A stretch of DNA of 64,000 nucleotides from Pseudobacter sp051955275. Its GTDB lineage: Bacteria; Bacteroidota; Bacteroidia; Chitinophagales; Chitinophagaceae. This document shows positions 16,239-24,210 of the stretch, piece after piece. Location of the stretch: positions 1 through 64,000 of the forward strand of contig NZ_JBQCGW010000301.1 in NCBI RefSeq assembly GCF_051955275.1, in the 5' to 3' direction. The position numbers were made by a program, and so were the translations under genes. The notes beneath the pieces were generated by a model. It made no database searches. It saw nothing but the letters and a program-made list of their open reading frames with translations, and was not told where the DNA came from. The first letter of the stretch is position 1; every line of letters starts with the position of its first letter.

Positions 16239-17084
16239 CTACCAGTTGATATCGTAACCGATAGTTGCTATCGCTTCTAAATAACCGAAAGCGTGTGTTG
16301 CCTTACCGCCATCCACCGTAAGCGCATTGGTGTATTTGGCATACCCGGTTTTTCCGGTCACTTCAAAGAAGAAATTACGGCTGATATAATATTTGACACC
16401 ACCTTCAACACTGGCCATATAACCAGCCAGGTGGAATTTATTATCCAGGCGCTTACCAAACATGGTCACATCTGTTTTAGGGATCATGAAACCTGCACCC
16501 AGTTTTAACATCGGTACAAAGTAGCCAGCTTTACGGTTGGTTTTATTGAGCGGCCAGAACTGCACATAATTGATATGGTAGAAGTTGGCGCCGTTGGTAT
16601 GCTCAAAATGGAAAAGCCCGTCGCGGGTAACCAGGGTATCCTGATCAATATATTTATCTCCGATAGTGCCTTTCACATGGAGGCGCTGGTTATCGCTGAC
16701 GATGTATTTGGTATGATCGAAGTTGATCTCGATGGCTTTGGTTTTCTCTTTGTTGAGGTAGAAGCCGATACGGTAATTGTATTGTGGTACTGAGATCTCG
16801 ATGGGTTTCTTCCAGATAGCGTCCATATCGTTCTGGTCAACGCCGCGGACACTGTAAGCGGTAAAGTCGTGCGGCACACCATTTACAGATCCTTTGAAAT
16901 GGATATCGCTTTTGGTATACCATTCTGTGTTATAGCCCCACTGGAGGTACATCCCTTTGATAGGAAACCGGGATTGTCCCACTGCGGTAAAACCGGTAAT
17001 AACCAACAGAACAACGAGTGTGGCCATTCTTCCTGTCTTCAATTTCCCTTTTGGGCAGTTCCTTGCCTGGTATGTATTTTGCAT
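16239..17084 (-). CDS. Predicted secreted/outer membrane beta-barrel protein
   Basis: About 281 residues from the ATG at 17084 (a TTG 39 bp upstream is in frame). A basic N-region and hydrophobic signal (ATLVVLLVITGFTAVGQ) are followed by alternating-hydrophobicity strands such as YNYRIGFYLNKEKTKAIEINF and GKTGYAKYTNALTV. The last residues (AIATIGYDINW) end in an aromatic residue, as outer membrane barrels do. I recognise no named family or catalytic site. It is convergent with the ATL gene and probably monocistronic. A porin-like or structural role in the envelope is a guess from topology alone. Confidence 0.7.
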   Translation of the reverse strand: MQNTYQARNCPKGKLKTGRMATLVVLLVITGFTAVGQSRFPIKGMYLQWGYNTEWYTKSDIHFKGSVNGVPHDFTAYSVRGVDQNDMDAIWKKPIEISVPQYNYRIGFYLNKEKTKAIEINFDHTKYIVSDNQRLHVKGTIGDKYIDQDTLVTRDGLFHFEHTNGANFYHINYVQFWPLNKTNRKAGYFVPMLKLGAGFMIPKTDVTMFGKRLDNKFHLAGYMASVEGGVKYYISRNFFFEVTGKTGYAKYTNALTVDGGKATHAFGYLEAIATIGYDINW

Positions 17085-17253
17085 TGCTTCAGATTTGGGG
17101 CGATACGGGTAAAAACGCCGCAAATTAAGGCAAATTGTCTACACTTCAGCCGTCTTAACTAATTCCTAACGAAATCATAGACTACTGCACAGAGCCTTAA
17201 CCTTGAGAAAAGCCTGATGAGTACAGGCAAAATCTTACACTGTGGGTAAACCA

Positions 17254-17679
17254 TCAATAATGCGCTAAAGCTGCCTCCTTATAGGTCCACTTTGATTCCT
17301 CCTCTCCTTTTTCGAAGAAATGCTGCACCAGTGAATATTGTACATCAGCGGGTATATGAACACCTAACACCCACCTGTTGGCGCTGACCTCCCAGCTGCA
17401 ACCGAATTGCTGCAGCTCATCCAGCGCAGCCTCTACATCTTTTTCATCACTGAAGGAGACCTGTATGGTGCTGTTGCCTGAGAGATCCAGCGTCATATCG
17501 TAATGAAGGTGGCCATCCCGTTCGGAGGCACATACGATATCCCCTTTTGAGATGCTCGGCGTAAACAGGGGTATACTCTCGATACAATAGCAGGTCCCGG
17601 CTTTTGATGCACGCAGTGATTCAATATGGAAATCACCCATAGCATCCTGATACGTAAAAATGATCTGACAATCGCGCAT
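17254..17679 (-). CDS. Hypothetical protein, cytoplasmic
   Basis: A 141-residue protein with no signal peptide or membrane helix. The sequence reads as a beta-rich domain followed by a small alpha/beta domain (STIQVSFSDEKDVEAALDELQQFG). The latter resembles a ferredoxin-like fold, but no family is recognised. Codon use and the ATG start look normal. It is transcribed in the same direction as its neighbours but separated from them by more than 100 bp, so it may be monocistronic. No function can be assigned. Confidence 0.6.
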   Translation of the reverse strand: MRDCQIIFTYQDAMGDFHIESLRASKAGTCYCIESIPLFTPSISKGDIVCASERDGHLHYDMTLDLSGNSTIQVSFSDEKDVEAALDELQQFGCSWEVSANRWVLGVHIPADVQYSLVQHFFEKGEEESKWTYKEAALAHY

Positions 17680-17790
17680 AGGGATATGTTTACATTTAAT
17701 AAATGCGGGATCGGTGCAGGGTATAGCTGTAGCTAGCCTGTTATTGTGTAAAACTGGTTTAAATAAGAATGGTAGTAAGAAGGAAGGAGC

Positions 17791-19230
17791 TTAGAAATTA
17801 TAGCCAACCCTGAATTTCAGTGGCTGGGTTTGCGGACGCTGCTGGTAGCTCAGAAAATCCCAGAGCAGTTGCATTTTGGTTTTCTTGAACATTTTACTTT
17901 TCAGAGAAATGATCTTGCTGACACCTACCAGGCCGCTTTGCTGCCAGCTGTCCAGATCCTTTACATCGGAAATGAAAGAGAATGGCTGCTGATAATTGTA
18001 TTCAAATCCACCGGAGGCAAAGAAACTTCCTTTCATTTTGTAGTCAGCAAATGAACGGAATCCCACACCCTGGTTTGTGACATTAATATTCCGGATATCC
18101 TGTCCCCAGCCTACTTTATAGCTGGCTCCCACACCAATCACACTTTTATCACTCAGTTTATACCCTACAGACAGACCGAGATCAGTAGTGGTGGGAAAGT
18201 AATTGCTGGAACGCTGGCTTTGCAGGTTCGTCCCATATTCCAGTCTTTGCAGGAATGATTTTGTTTTCTGGTTATTCGGTTTGAAGTCGGGCAGATCTTC
18301 CTCACTGCCCCCTCCTCCACCTAGTGCATTGAGTTTATCCTTGAGCTTACCCAGCTGTGCCTGGGCCGCCTGCACATTCTGTTGCAGCATGGCCGTTGCA
18401 TTGGGACCTGCAGAGGCGATCCTGTCCTGTATCAGGGACTGAACACTGCTGCGGGTCTGCAGTCCGGCGAGACTGGCGCTGCTGCCATAGTTGTCCGGCA
18501 ACCGGAAGAGACTGGCAAGGGCAGAATTATTCTTGAAAAAATCCTGGAAGGCAGGAATTTGTTTCACCAGCTCCAGTGCCTTTTGTTCCAGTTTGGAAGG
18601 GTCTTCCAGCATGGCTTTGTAGGAATTGATCTGTTCGCCGTAGTAATACACCTGCTGATTGTATTTTTTCAGCTCTTTGGTGAGCCCGAAACGGTTCAGT
18701 TGATCCTTCAGCATTTGCCGGCGTTCCCGCAGATATTTTTTCACATCAGTTGCCTGATCCAGCTTCCCTTCCAGGCCATTTACGGATTTGAGGGCATCTT
18801 TTACTTTACCCATCGTTTCCTCCCCACCCGGAAGCAACTCTTTGTTCTTTGTAAGAAAGTTCAGGGAGGTATTCAAGGTATCCATATGTGGCAGATACTG
18901 TCCTGCTTTTCCCATTTTCAACGGCTCCTTCAACTTTGCCTGCAACTGATTATAACGTGCTTCCACATCACCAAACGCCTGCTCAGCAGCGGCTGAGTCC
19001 TTGCGCGCCATTTTCTTTTTAAGCTTCTTCTCCTGCTTTTTCATTCGTTGCAATGCCTTCTCTGAGCTGGCGATCAGCTTCTCTTCCATCTCCGCTGATT
19101 TCTTATTCAGCTTGTCCAGGAAACGGGTAGGAAAACTGGTGATCTTGTCAATAGTGCCAGTGCCTTCCTGTGCTACCGAGCCCAGGCTTATCAAGATCAT
19201 AACCACAAAAATCGCAATACGGGAATGCAT
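17791..19230 (-). CDS. Secreted coiled-coil protein with C-terminal barrel-like region
   Basis: A 479-residue protein. The signal peptide (IAIFVVMILISLGSVAQ) precedes a long Lys/Glu-rich helical segment (about 30-310) with heptad character (MKKQEKKLKKKMARKDSAAAE, LEGKLDQATDVKKYLRERRQ). A Gly-rich linker (GGGGGSEEDL) leads to a beta-strand region (about 340-479; GLSVGYKLSDKSVIGVGASYKVGWGQ) ending in RVGYNF, an outer-membrane-type terminal Phe. This suggests an outer membrane protein with a periplasmic coiled coil. No named family is recognised and no neighbouring gene clarifies its job. Confidence 0.72.
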   Translation of the reverse strand: MHSRIAIFVVMILISLGSVAQEGTGTIDKITSFPTRFLDKLNKKSAEMEEKLIASSEKALQRMKKQEKKLKKKMARKDSAAAEQAFGDVEARYNQLQAKLKEPLKMGKAGQYLPHMDTLNTSLNFLTKNKELLPGGEETMGKVKDALKSVNGLEGKLDQATDVKKYLRERRQMLKDQLNRFGLTKELKKYNQQVYYYGEQINSYKAMLEDPSKLEQKALELVKQIPAFQDFFKNNSALASLFRLPDNYGSSASLAGLQTRSSVQSLIQDRIASAGPNATAMLQQNVQAAQAQLGKLKDKLNALGGGGGSEEDLPDFKPNNQKTKSFLQRLEYGTNLQSQRSSNYFPTTTDLGLSVGYKLSDKSVIGVGASYKVGWGQDIRNINVTNQGVGFRSFADYKMKGSFFASGGFEYNYQQPFSFISDVKDLDSWQQSGLVGVSKIISLKSKMFKKTKMQLLWDFLSYQQRPQTQPLKFRVGYNF

Positions 19231-19379
19231 AGAACAGGTTTATGTTTTACCGGCTAAATATAATCTTTCCTGATAGCGGCAACAAAACTAGAATGAATGA
19301 AATAGAAAACAGCGGGAAAAAAAACGGGATTTTAAGTGTTTTTTCCCATTGCAGCTTGAAGAGAATTATGTATCGGGTA

Positions 19380-19832
19380 CTAAAGGTCTTGCTCTGTCAG
19401 GCGAAGGAGCATCGCAATATTTGCTTTGCGCGGCATGAACAGCAACAATATCAGCCAAAGCATAATGGCCAGGGCAAGGAAGGAATAGTAGGCCGTACAG
19501 ATGAAAAGCCCGAGTGAGATCAATGCCGGCATATAGATCATTATCCACCATAGCAGACAGGCTTTTGCATATATGCCTGTACGCACAGGCGCAGGCTCCT
19601 GGCTGTTCCTGGCCGCCATCATCTTTCTTCTGAACAGGTTGAATCCACCAATCACCAGGCCTGCGGCAATAACCACCACCGCCAGCGAACCGTTCCTTTC
19701 CAGGCTTTCATTGGCGGGAATTGTAGCAGTAAGGGCATAAATGATCGATCCGGCGATACCAAGCAGCAACACAACAGTAAACAGACTGTGCTGCAGTTTC
19801 AGTTGACGGATCACCCCGGCGGCATTTGACAT
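19380..19832 (-). CDS. Small multi-pass membrane protein, unknown function
   Basis: A 150-residue protein with four predicted membrane helices (about 18-37, 48-65, 88-110, 114-132). It has a short N-terminal cytoplasmic segment, and basic residues flank the helices (RRKMMAARN). No family motif is recognised. It starts 15 bp after the DUF420 gene stops and is therefore likely co-transcribed with sco1 and DUF420. A role in cytochrome oxidase biogenesis is suggested only by this position. Confidence 0.65.
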   Translation of the reverse strand: MSNAAGVIRQLKLQHSLFTVVLLLGIAGSIIYALTATIPANESLERNGSLAVVVIAAGLVIGGFNLFRRKMMAARNSQEPAPVRTGIYAKACLLWWIMIYMPALISLGLFICTAYYSFLALAIMLWLILLLFMPRKANIAMLLRLTEQDL

Positions 19833-19847
19833 ACAAACTGTTTGCTG

Positions 19848-20429
19848 TTAATAATAGGGGCTGATCAGAAGATACACCAGCACACCGGTGATGGCAACAT
19901 ATAACCAGATAGGCCAGGTGATGCGTGCCAGTTTCTTATGTTTCGGCCATTCCGCGATCATGGCGCGGTAGGCAGTAAAGAGAATAAAAGGAAGAATGAT
20001 GCCAGCCAGGGGAATATGTGTGATCAGTATAACGTAATAGATCATACGAAGAGATCCGCCGGCTGCTTTCTCTTCATCAGATATAAGTCCATCGTGGTTC
20101 AGATCCCCGAACTTTGTTTCTCCGGCAAAAAGGTGATGTGAAATATAGGATACCAGAAAGAGTACAGACAGCACCATGGCTGTCATCATGATCTTCTTGT
20201 GCAACTGGTAGTTTCCTTTCTTTACAGTAACAAAGCCTGCGATCAGCAGAATGGTAACAATGAAATTGATAACCGCATTGGCGGTGGCAAATACGTGGGG
20301 ATCGAAGCCAAGGTCCACATCCAGCTTTACCCTGGTCAATAGTACTACTGCGGCAAACACTACAAATGAAAATACCAGGATGAGTGCTCGTGCTTTTTTA
20401 TCGTTCTTCTGTAAAACAGGTGGCAGCAT
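19848..20429 (-). CDS. DUF420 membrane protein (oxidase maturation, CtaM-like) with EF-hand-like insert
   Basis: A 193-residue membrane protein with about five helices matching DUF420, whose Bacillus/Staphylococcus members (CtaM/YozB) are needed to mature heme-copper oxidases. Conserved histidines lie in KKGNYQLHKKIMMTAM, SYISHHLF and VILITHIPLAG. Between helices is a calcium-binding EF-hand-like loop, DLNHDGLISDEEKA (about residues 110-125), with Asp/Asn/Asp/Ile/Glu at the canonical positions. It lies 4 bp after sco1, which fits a role in assembling the oxidase encoded upstream. Confidence 0.85.
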   Translation of the reverse strand: MLPPVLQKNDKKARALILVFSFVVFAAVVLLTRVKLDVDLGFDPHVFATANAVINFIVTILLIAGFVTVKKGNYQLHKKIMMTAMVLSVLFLVSYISHHLFAGETKFGDLNHDGLISDEEKAAGGSLRMIYYVILITHIPLAGIILPFILFTAYRAMIAEWPKHKKLARITWPIWLYVAITGVLVYLLISPYY

Positions 20430-20433
20430 ATGA

Positions 20434-21246
20434 TCAGGCGTTTGTTTTATTATTCTGTTTGCGGGTAACGCGGAGGAATACAGCCAGCAGGGCTATTGCA
20501 ATCAGGTACACGGGCCACAGGCCGAGCAGCTTCGCCAGAACAGGGGATGATTCCTGTTTGTCTTTTTCCAGCATCAGCAGCGTAAGGTCTTCCGCCAGGG
20601 TTGCCAGTGAAGCACTGTCAAGACCATTGTAATAGCCGCGCACTACACCTCTTTTGTCTATCATCACAAACTTCTCGGTATGGATGAAGGCAGAATCAAC
20701 GGTACCACCATCCTGCAGGCCGAGCTTGAGCTCATTGAGTGCGTAATCGTAGATCGTTTTCTTGGGACCGGTGACCATCCACCAGATATCATGGTTCACG
20801 TTGTAGCGGTCTGCATATTTTTTCAGCACGGGCACTGAGTCACGCTCAGGATCCACACTGAAAGAAAGCAGCTGAACGAAAGTGGTATCGATTCGTTTGG
20901 TGATATCTTTGAGTTTGAGGCCATCCTGGATGGTTTTCATATTCCGGGTGAGGCCGGGGCAGATGCTCGGACAGCGGGTGAAAAAGAAATTGGCGATCAC
21001 GATGCGGCCACGGAGCTCGTTCATCGTAACGGTTTTACCGAGCTGGTTGGTCAGTTCAAAATTGTCAACCTGGTGCCAGATAGTATCCTGCACCAGTTTG
21101 CCTTTGATGATGGTATCCTTTGTGTCGTCGAAATAATAGTGACGGGGCATCGCCAGGGAGTCCTGGCTGATGGTTTTCACCAGAAAGTAGCTGGCTACAG
21201 GCAGCAGGAGGGCAACACACAGTGCTAAGAGGGCTTTCTGACTCAC
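20434..21246 (-). CDS. SCO1/SenC family copper chaperone
   Basis: A 270-residue thioredoxin-fold protein that delivers copper to the CuA site of cytochrome c oxidase subunit II. An N-terminal membrane anchor (about 4-22) precedes the copper-binding CPSIC motif near residue 92 and the later ligand His in FIHTEKFVMIDKRG. A second hydrophobic segment near the C-terminus (VYLIAIALLAVFLRV) may give a second anchor. The start is GTG; no in-frame ATG lies close upstream. It is transcribed in the same direction as the oxidase operon but after its terminator hairpin, with its own possible -7 element. Confidence 0.93.
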   Translation of the reverse strand: MSQKALLALCVALLLPVASYFLVKTISQDSLAMPRHYYFDDTKDTIIKGKLVQDTIWHQVDNFELTNQLGKTVTMNELRGRIVIANFFFTRCPSICPGLTRNMKTIQDGLKLKDITKRIDTTFVQLLSFSVDPERDSVPVLKKYADRYNVNHDIWWMVTGPKKTIYDYALNELKLGLQDGGTVDSAFIHTEKFVMIDKRGVVRGYYNGLDSASLATLAEDLTLLMLEKDKQESSPVLAKLLGLWPVYLIAIALLAVFLRVTRKQNNKTNA

Positions 21247-21265
21247 CTTGATGTATTTAGTTGCG

Positions 21266-21273
21266 CAAAGTTA
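21266..21273 (-). promoter_or_regulatory. Bacteroidota -7 element upstream of sco1
   Basis: Read on the minus strand, TAACTTTG is a perfect TAnnTTTG match 19 bp before the sco1 GTG start. No -33 TTG at the expected spacing was found. It would let sco1-DUF420 be expressed separately from the oxidase operon, from which it is divided by a terminator hairpin. Confidence 0.35.
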
Positions 21274-21347
21274 CCACAGTAAGCGATGCGATGCAGGTTT
21301 GAGGGGATTTAATTTACACTGATGGAGGGTTGCATTCCATCGGGGAT

Positions 21348-21412
21348 CAGTCGCTCGCGTCCCCGGGAGTGACCAATATTTGCCCGCCTCCGGCGAGCGA
21401 CTGGGCACACCC
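21348..21412. repeat. REP-like dispersed palindromic repeat, copy 1
   Basis: Contains GTCGCTCGCGTCCCCGGGAG and TGACC in succession (21350-21374), then a spacer with AATATTTG and a second arm GCGAGCGACTGGGCACACCC (21393-21412). The outer arms CAGTCGCTCG/CGAGCGACTG pair perfectly. The copy lies between the oxidase operon and sco1. The same core is found at four other intergenic sites in this window. Confidence 0.8.
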
Positions 21413-21421
21413 TGCAAAAGC

Positions 21422-21454
21422 AAACGGGCGTACCTGGAAAAGGCACGCCCGTTT
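21422..21454 (-). terminator. Terminator of the ACIII/cytochrome oxidase operon
   Basis: A 10-bp stem AAACGGGCGT / ACGCCCGTTT (422-431 / 445-454 of the 21-kb block) with a 13-nt loop, 25 bp beyond the stop of the last oxidase gene. On the minus strand it is followed by a T-rich run (TTTGCTTTTG). Confidence 0.75.
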
Positions 21455-21478
21455 TATCGGAATTACTTTCTGTTTTTC

Positions 21479-21922
21479 TTAATGAACCGCGCCTGGCTTT
21501 TCAGCTTCATGACCGTGAGCTGGTGCAGTCTGCTTCACCGGTGTGGTAGTGCGCTCCAGTGAATACGGATCGTACGTGTTCTTCAGGTTCTTGTAAGAGT
21601 TACCATCCCAGAGGAAGGCAGTGATGAACCAGATGAAGAGCAATGCAGGTATGGCAATGGTCATCACCAGGTTTTTGATCTCATGACCAAGGTGCATGAA
21701 CTCGGCAATGATATAAAACGCTTTCGCGAGGGTGAAGATGATATACAATACGTTGAACCAGAGTTTCAGGCTATGAAAGTGAGGGGCGATGAACATACCC
21801 ACAATCAGTTCCACTACAGTGATCACCAGCAGGATCCAGAATGTACGCCAGATGGCTGCTCTGTCAAATCCGTGTCCGTCTCCCTCTGCGTGTGAATGCT
21901 TTACGCTTTCAAAAGTTTCCAT
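21479..21922 (-). CDS. Cytochrome c oxidase subunit IV family protein
   Basis: About 147 residues from the ATG at 21922, chosen because an upstream TTG start would overlap the preceding gene and put charged, unrelated sequence before the family start. Three membrane helices follow a His/Asp/Gly-rich N-terminus (AEGDGHGFDRAAIWRTFWIL; ELIVGMFIAPHF; FIIAEFMHLGHEIKNLVM-like segment). This matches the small prokaryotic COX4 subunit usually encoded after the two subunit-III genes in Bacteroidota. It has no redox centre and probably stabilises the complex. It is the last gene of the operon. Confidence 0.88.
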   Translation of the reverse strand: METFESVKHSHAEGDGHGFDRAAIWRTFWILLVITVVELIVGMFIAPHFHSLKLWFNVLYIIFTLAKAFYIIAEFMHLGHEIKNLVMTIAIPALLFIWFITAFLWDGNSYKNLKNTYDPYSLERTTTPVKQTAPAHGHEAEKPGAVH

Positions 21923-21957
21923 AAATATCTTTTTACAGTTGTAATTGTCAATGTTGT

Positions 21958-22635
21958 TTAGAACAGGTAGAAACAGGTGAATACGAATACCCAAACCAGG
22001 TCCACAAAGTGCCAGTACAGACCGGCTTTCTCAATCATCAGGTAATGTCCTTTCCTGTCGAATACTCCTTTCCAGGTCATGATCAGCATGATGATATTGA
22101 TCACTACACCGGACAATACGTGGAAACCGTGGAAGCCGGTGATGGTAAAGAAGAAGTTGGTGAAGTTAGTAGAAGCAGGGCTTCCGTCAAAGTTATTGAA
22201 AGGATTCCTGCCCCACCATGCACCCTGCTCATGAAGGTGATGCCATTCCCATGCCTGACAGCCCAGGAACATCAGACCGCCGATGATGGTCAGGATCATA
22301 TATTTCATTACACCTTTTCTATTGTTGGCATGTCCTTCGCCTACTGCCAGTACCATGGTAACGGAAGAGGCAATGAGGATGAAGGTCATGATACTCACGA
22401 ATACCAGTGGCATATGTGCATGTCCCATGAAAGGAACAGAGGAGAACACCTCATTAGGGTCAGGCCAGCCGTTGCTTGCAAAGCGAACGGTTCCGTAAGA
22501 GATCAGGAATGCACCGAAGGTAAATGCGTCACTCATTAAGAAGTACCACATCATCAACTTTCCATACTCCACGTTGAAGGGACTCTTCCCTCCATCCCAC
22601 CATCTTTGTTTACCTGCTACTGCTGTTTGTGCCAT
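21958..22635 (-). CDS. coxC: Cytochrome c oxidase subunit III (copy 1)
   Basis: A 225-residue, roughly five-helix membrane protein of the heme-copper oxidase subunit III family. Recognisable segments are KLMMWYFLMSDAFTFGAFLI, the Trp/His-rich QAWEWHHLHEQGAWWG, FFFTITGFHGFHVLSGVVIN and the C-terminal YWHFVDLVWVFVFTCFYL. Subunit III carries no metal but supports proton uptake and stability of subunit I. It is encoded 40 bp after the second subunit-III protein, and the two probably form one functional unit or a stoichiometric pair. Confidence 0.94.
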   Translation of the reverse strand: MAQTAVAGKQRWWDGGKSPFNVEYGKLMMWYFLMSDAFTFGAFLISYGTVRFASNGWPDPNEVFSSVPFMGHAHMPLVFVSIMTFILIASSVTMVLAVGEGHANNRKGVMKYMILTIIGGLMFLGCQAWEWHHLHEQGAWWGRNPFNNFDGSPASTNFTNFFFTITGFHGFHVLSGVVINIIMLIMTWKGVFDRKGHYLMIEKAGLYWHFVDLVWVFVFTCFYLF

Positions 22636-22675
22636 GTTACTGTATTAGAAATTTTAAATGATAGCTTGGTTTCAG

Positions 22676-23242
22676 TTAACGTTTGATCAGGAAAAATATG
22701 AACAGGTAGATCCAGAGGACATCTACAAAATGCCAGTAGGTGCTGATCACTTCCACCGGTACTGTATTGTAGTTCCTGAATTTGCGGCTGAATGCCTTGA
22801 AGAACATGACCAGGAGGGCGATAGCGCCACCCAGCACGTGCACGGCATGCAATCCGAAAATCACATATAAGAACTGTCCGGCCCCCGTGCCTCCGCTGAG
22901 GAACACACCTGTTTCGGCCAGCTGCTGAAAACCGATCACCTGCATTACGATGAATACGATTCCGAGGATCGCTGTAAGCGTCAGCAGTCTGCGGTACAGG
23001 TTCATCTTGCGCTCCTTGAATGATTTCAGGGCCAGCTGCATGGTGAAGCTGCTGAGCAGCATTACACCGGTTGAATAATAAAAGATCTGCGGCATTTCCA
23101 CGGTTGACCATCCGGGTAAGCTACCCTTCACAATGTATGCACTGGTCAAACCGGCGAACATCATAATGATACTGCCTATAGCAATCCACAAGGTGAACTT
23201 GTGGGGATGTACTTTCTGTCTCTGCGAACTCACCATCTCCAT
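22676..23242 (-). CDS. Cytochrome c oxidase subunit III (copy 2)
   Basis: A 188-residue subunit III paralogue with five helices. It has a basic N-terminus (SSQRQKVHPHKFTLWIAIGS), the family segment FLYVIFGLHAVHVLGGAIAL and the signature C-terminus STYWHFVDVLWIYLFIFFLI. Duplicated subunit-III genes side by side are normal in this branch of Bacteroidota. It lies 12 bp after the heme O synthase gene and is co-transcribed with it. Confidence 0.94.
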   Translation of the reverse strand: MEMVSSQRQKVHPHKFTLWIAIGSIIMMFAGLTSAYIVKGSLPGWSTVEMPQIFYYSTGVMLLSSFTMQLALKSFKERKMNLYRRLLTLTAILGIVFIVMQVIGFQQLAETGVFLSGGTGAGQFLYVIFGLHAVHVLGGAIALLVMFFKAFSRKFRNYNTVPVEVISTYWHFVDVLWIYLFIFFLIKR

Positions 23243-23254
23243 TGTCTGTTTTCT

Positions 23255-24151
23255 TTATAGTTTGTCTGCCAGCATAGCCAGGAAAACTATCGGCAGGTAA
23301 ATATAGCTGCTGAACATCACTCTTCTCGCTGCTTTAGCTTCCATCTCACGGTACAGCCTGATACTTTGCCACAACATAAAAAGATTGGCAGCGAATATGA
23401 TCCAAAGGCTCGCAATGCCGCTGATTCCGGTCAGGTAAGGTAATATGCCGATCGGGATCAGTACCAGTGAGTATACAATGGACTGGATGGCAGAGAACTT
23501 ACCAGGGCCTTCGGTGGATGGCAACAGTTTGAATCCGGCAGTACTGTAATCCTTATGCGAAAGCCAGGCGATAGCCCAGAAATGCGGAAACTGCCAGAAG
23601 AACTGTATGGCGAACAATACCCATCCGCCAACCGCCAGGTTATTTGCGCCTGCTGCCCAGCCGATCAGGCAGGGGAGCGCACCAGGCACCGCACCCAGCA
23701 AAACAGCCATAGAGCTGACCTTTTTCAGGGGCGTGTACATGAAGGCATAAATAAACCAGCTTACCAGGGCCACGGCGGCCGACAATACGTTAAAGAGCAA
23801 AACCAGCATTCCCAATCCGATCACCAGCGTGATGATGGCAAAAGCCCATCCTTCGGCAGGTGTCATACGGCCGGAAGCTACCGGTCTGGAGGCCGTACGT
23901 TTCATCAGGGTATCCGTATCCTTCTCCACTACCTGGTTCACTGCGTTGGCGCTGCCTGTGATCAGCATGCCTGCAATGAACAGTTCAAAAGCGCCAGCCC
24001 AATACCACTGATAAACAGCCAGTAAATAACTGATCACAGAAGAGAACACTACCATGAAGCTCAGGCTGAACTTGATCAGCGCCATGTAGTCACGCACTTT
24101 GCCGCCGATTGATAAAGAGCTGTGTTGCTTCACGGTGTCCTGCGTCGTCAT
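23255..24151 (-). CDS. ctaB: Protoheme IX farnesyltransferase (heme O synthase)
   Basis: A 298-residue UbiA-family membrane enzyme with about eight or nine helices. It attaches a farnesyl group to heme B to make heme O, the precursor of heme A for the oxidase. The prenyl-diphosphate site NAVNQVVEKDTDTLMKRT (about residues 65-82) has the NxxxDxxxD-type Asp pair, and RPVASGRM follows. A second conserved loop is WAIAWLSHKDYSTAGFKLLP. It lies between coxA and the subunit-III genes, the standard order. CtaA (heme A synthase) is not in the window. Confidence 0.95.
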   Translation of the reverse strand: MTTQDTVKQHSSLSIGGKVRDYMALIKFSLSFMVVFSSVISYLLAVYQWYWAGAFELFIAGMLITGSANAVNQVVEKDTDTLMKRTASRPVASGRMTPAEGWAFAIITLVIGLGMLVLLFNVLSAAVALVSWFIYAFMYTPLKKVSSMAVLLGAVPGALPCLIGWAAGANNLAVGGWVLFAIQFFWQFPHFWAIAWLSHKDYSTAGFKLLPSTEGPGKFSAIQSIVYSLVLIPIGILPYLTGISGIASLWIIFAANLFMLWQSIRLYREMEAKAARRVMFSSYIYLPIVFLAMLADKL

Positions 24152-24210
24152 CTGTTATGATATTTTACTGATCACCGGATGAGCTGTTTCATCCGGTAAT
24201 CATTTGTTGC

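Noticed and set aside
22617..23111. A 164-codon minus-strand frame overlapping the second subunit-III gene
   Set aside because: Same strand but a different frame; sequence is Arg/Gly/Ala-rich with no membrane pattern, unlike the clear subunit III in the neighbouring frame.
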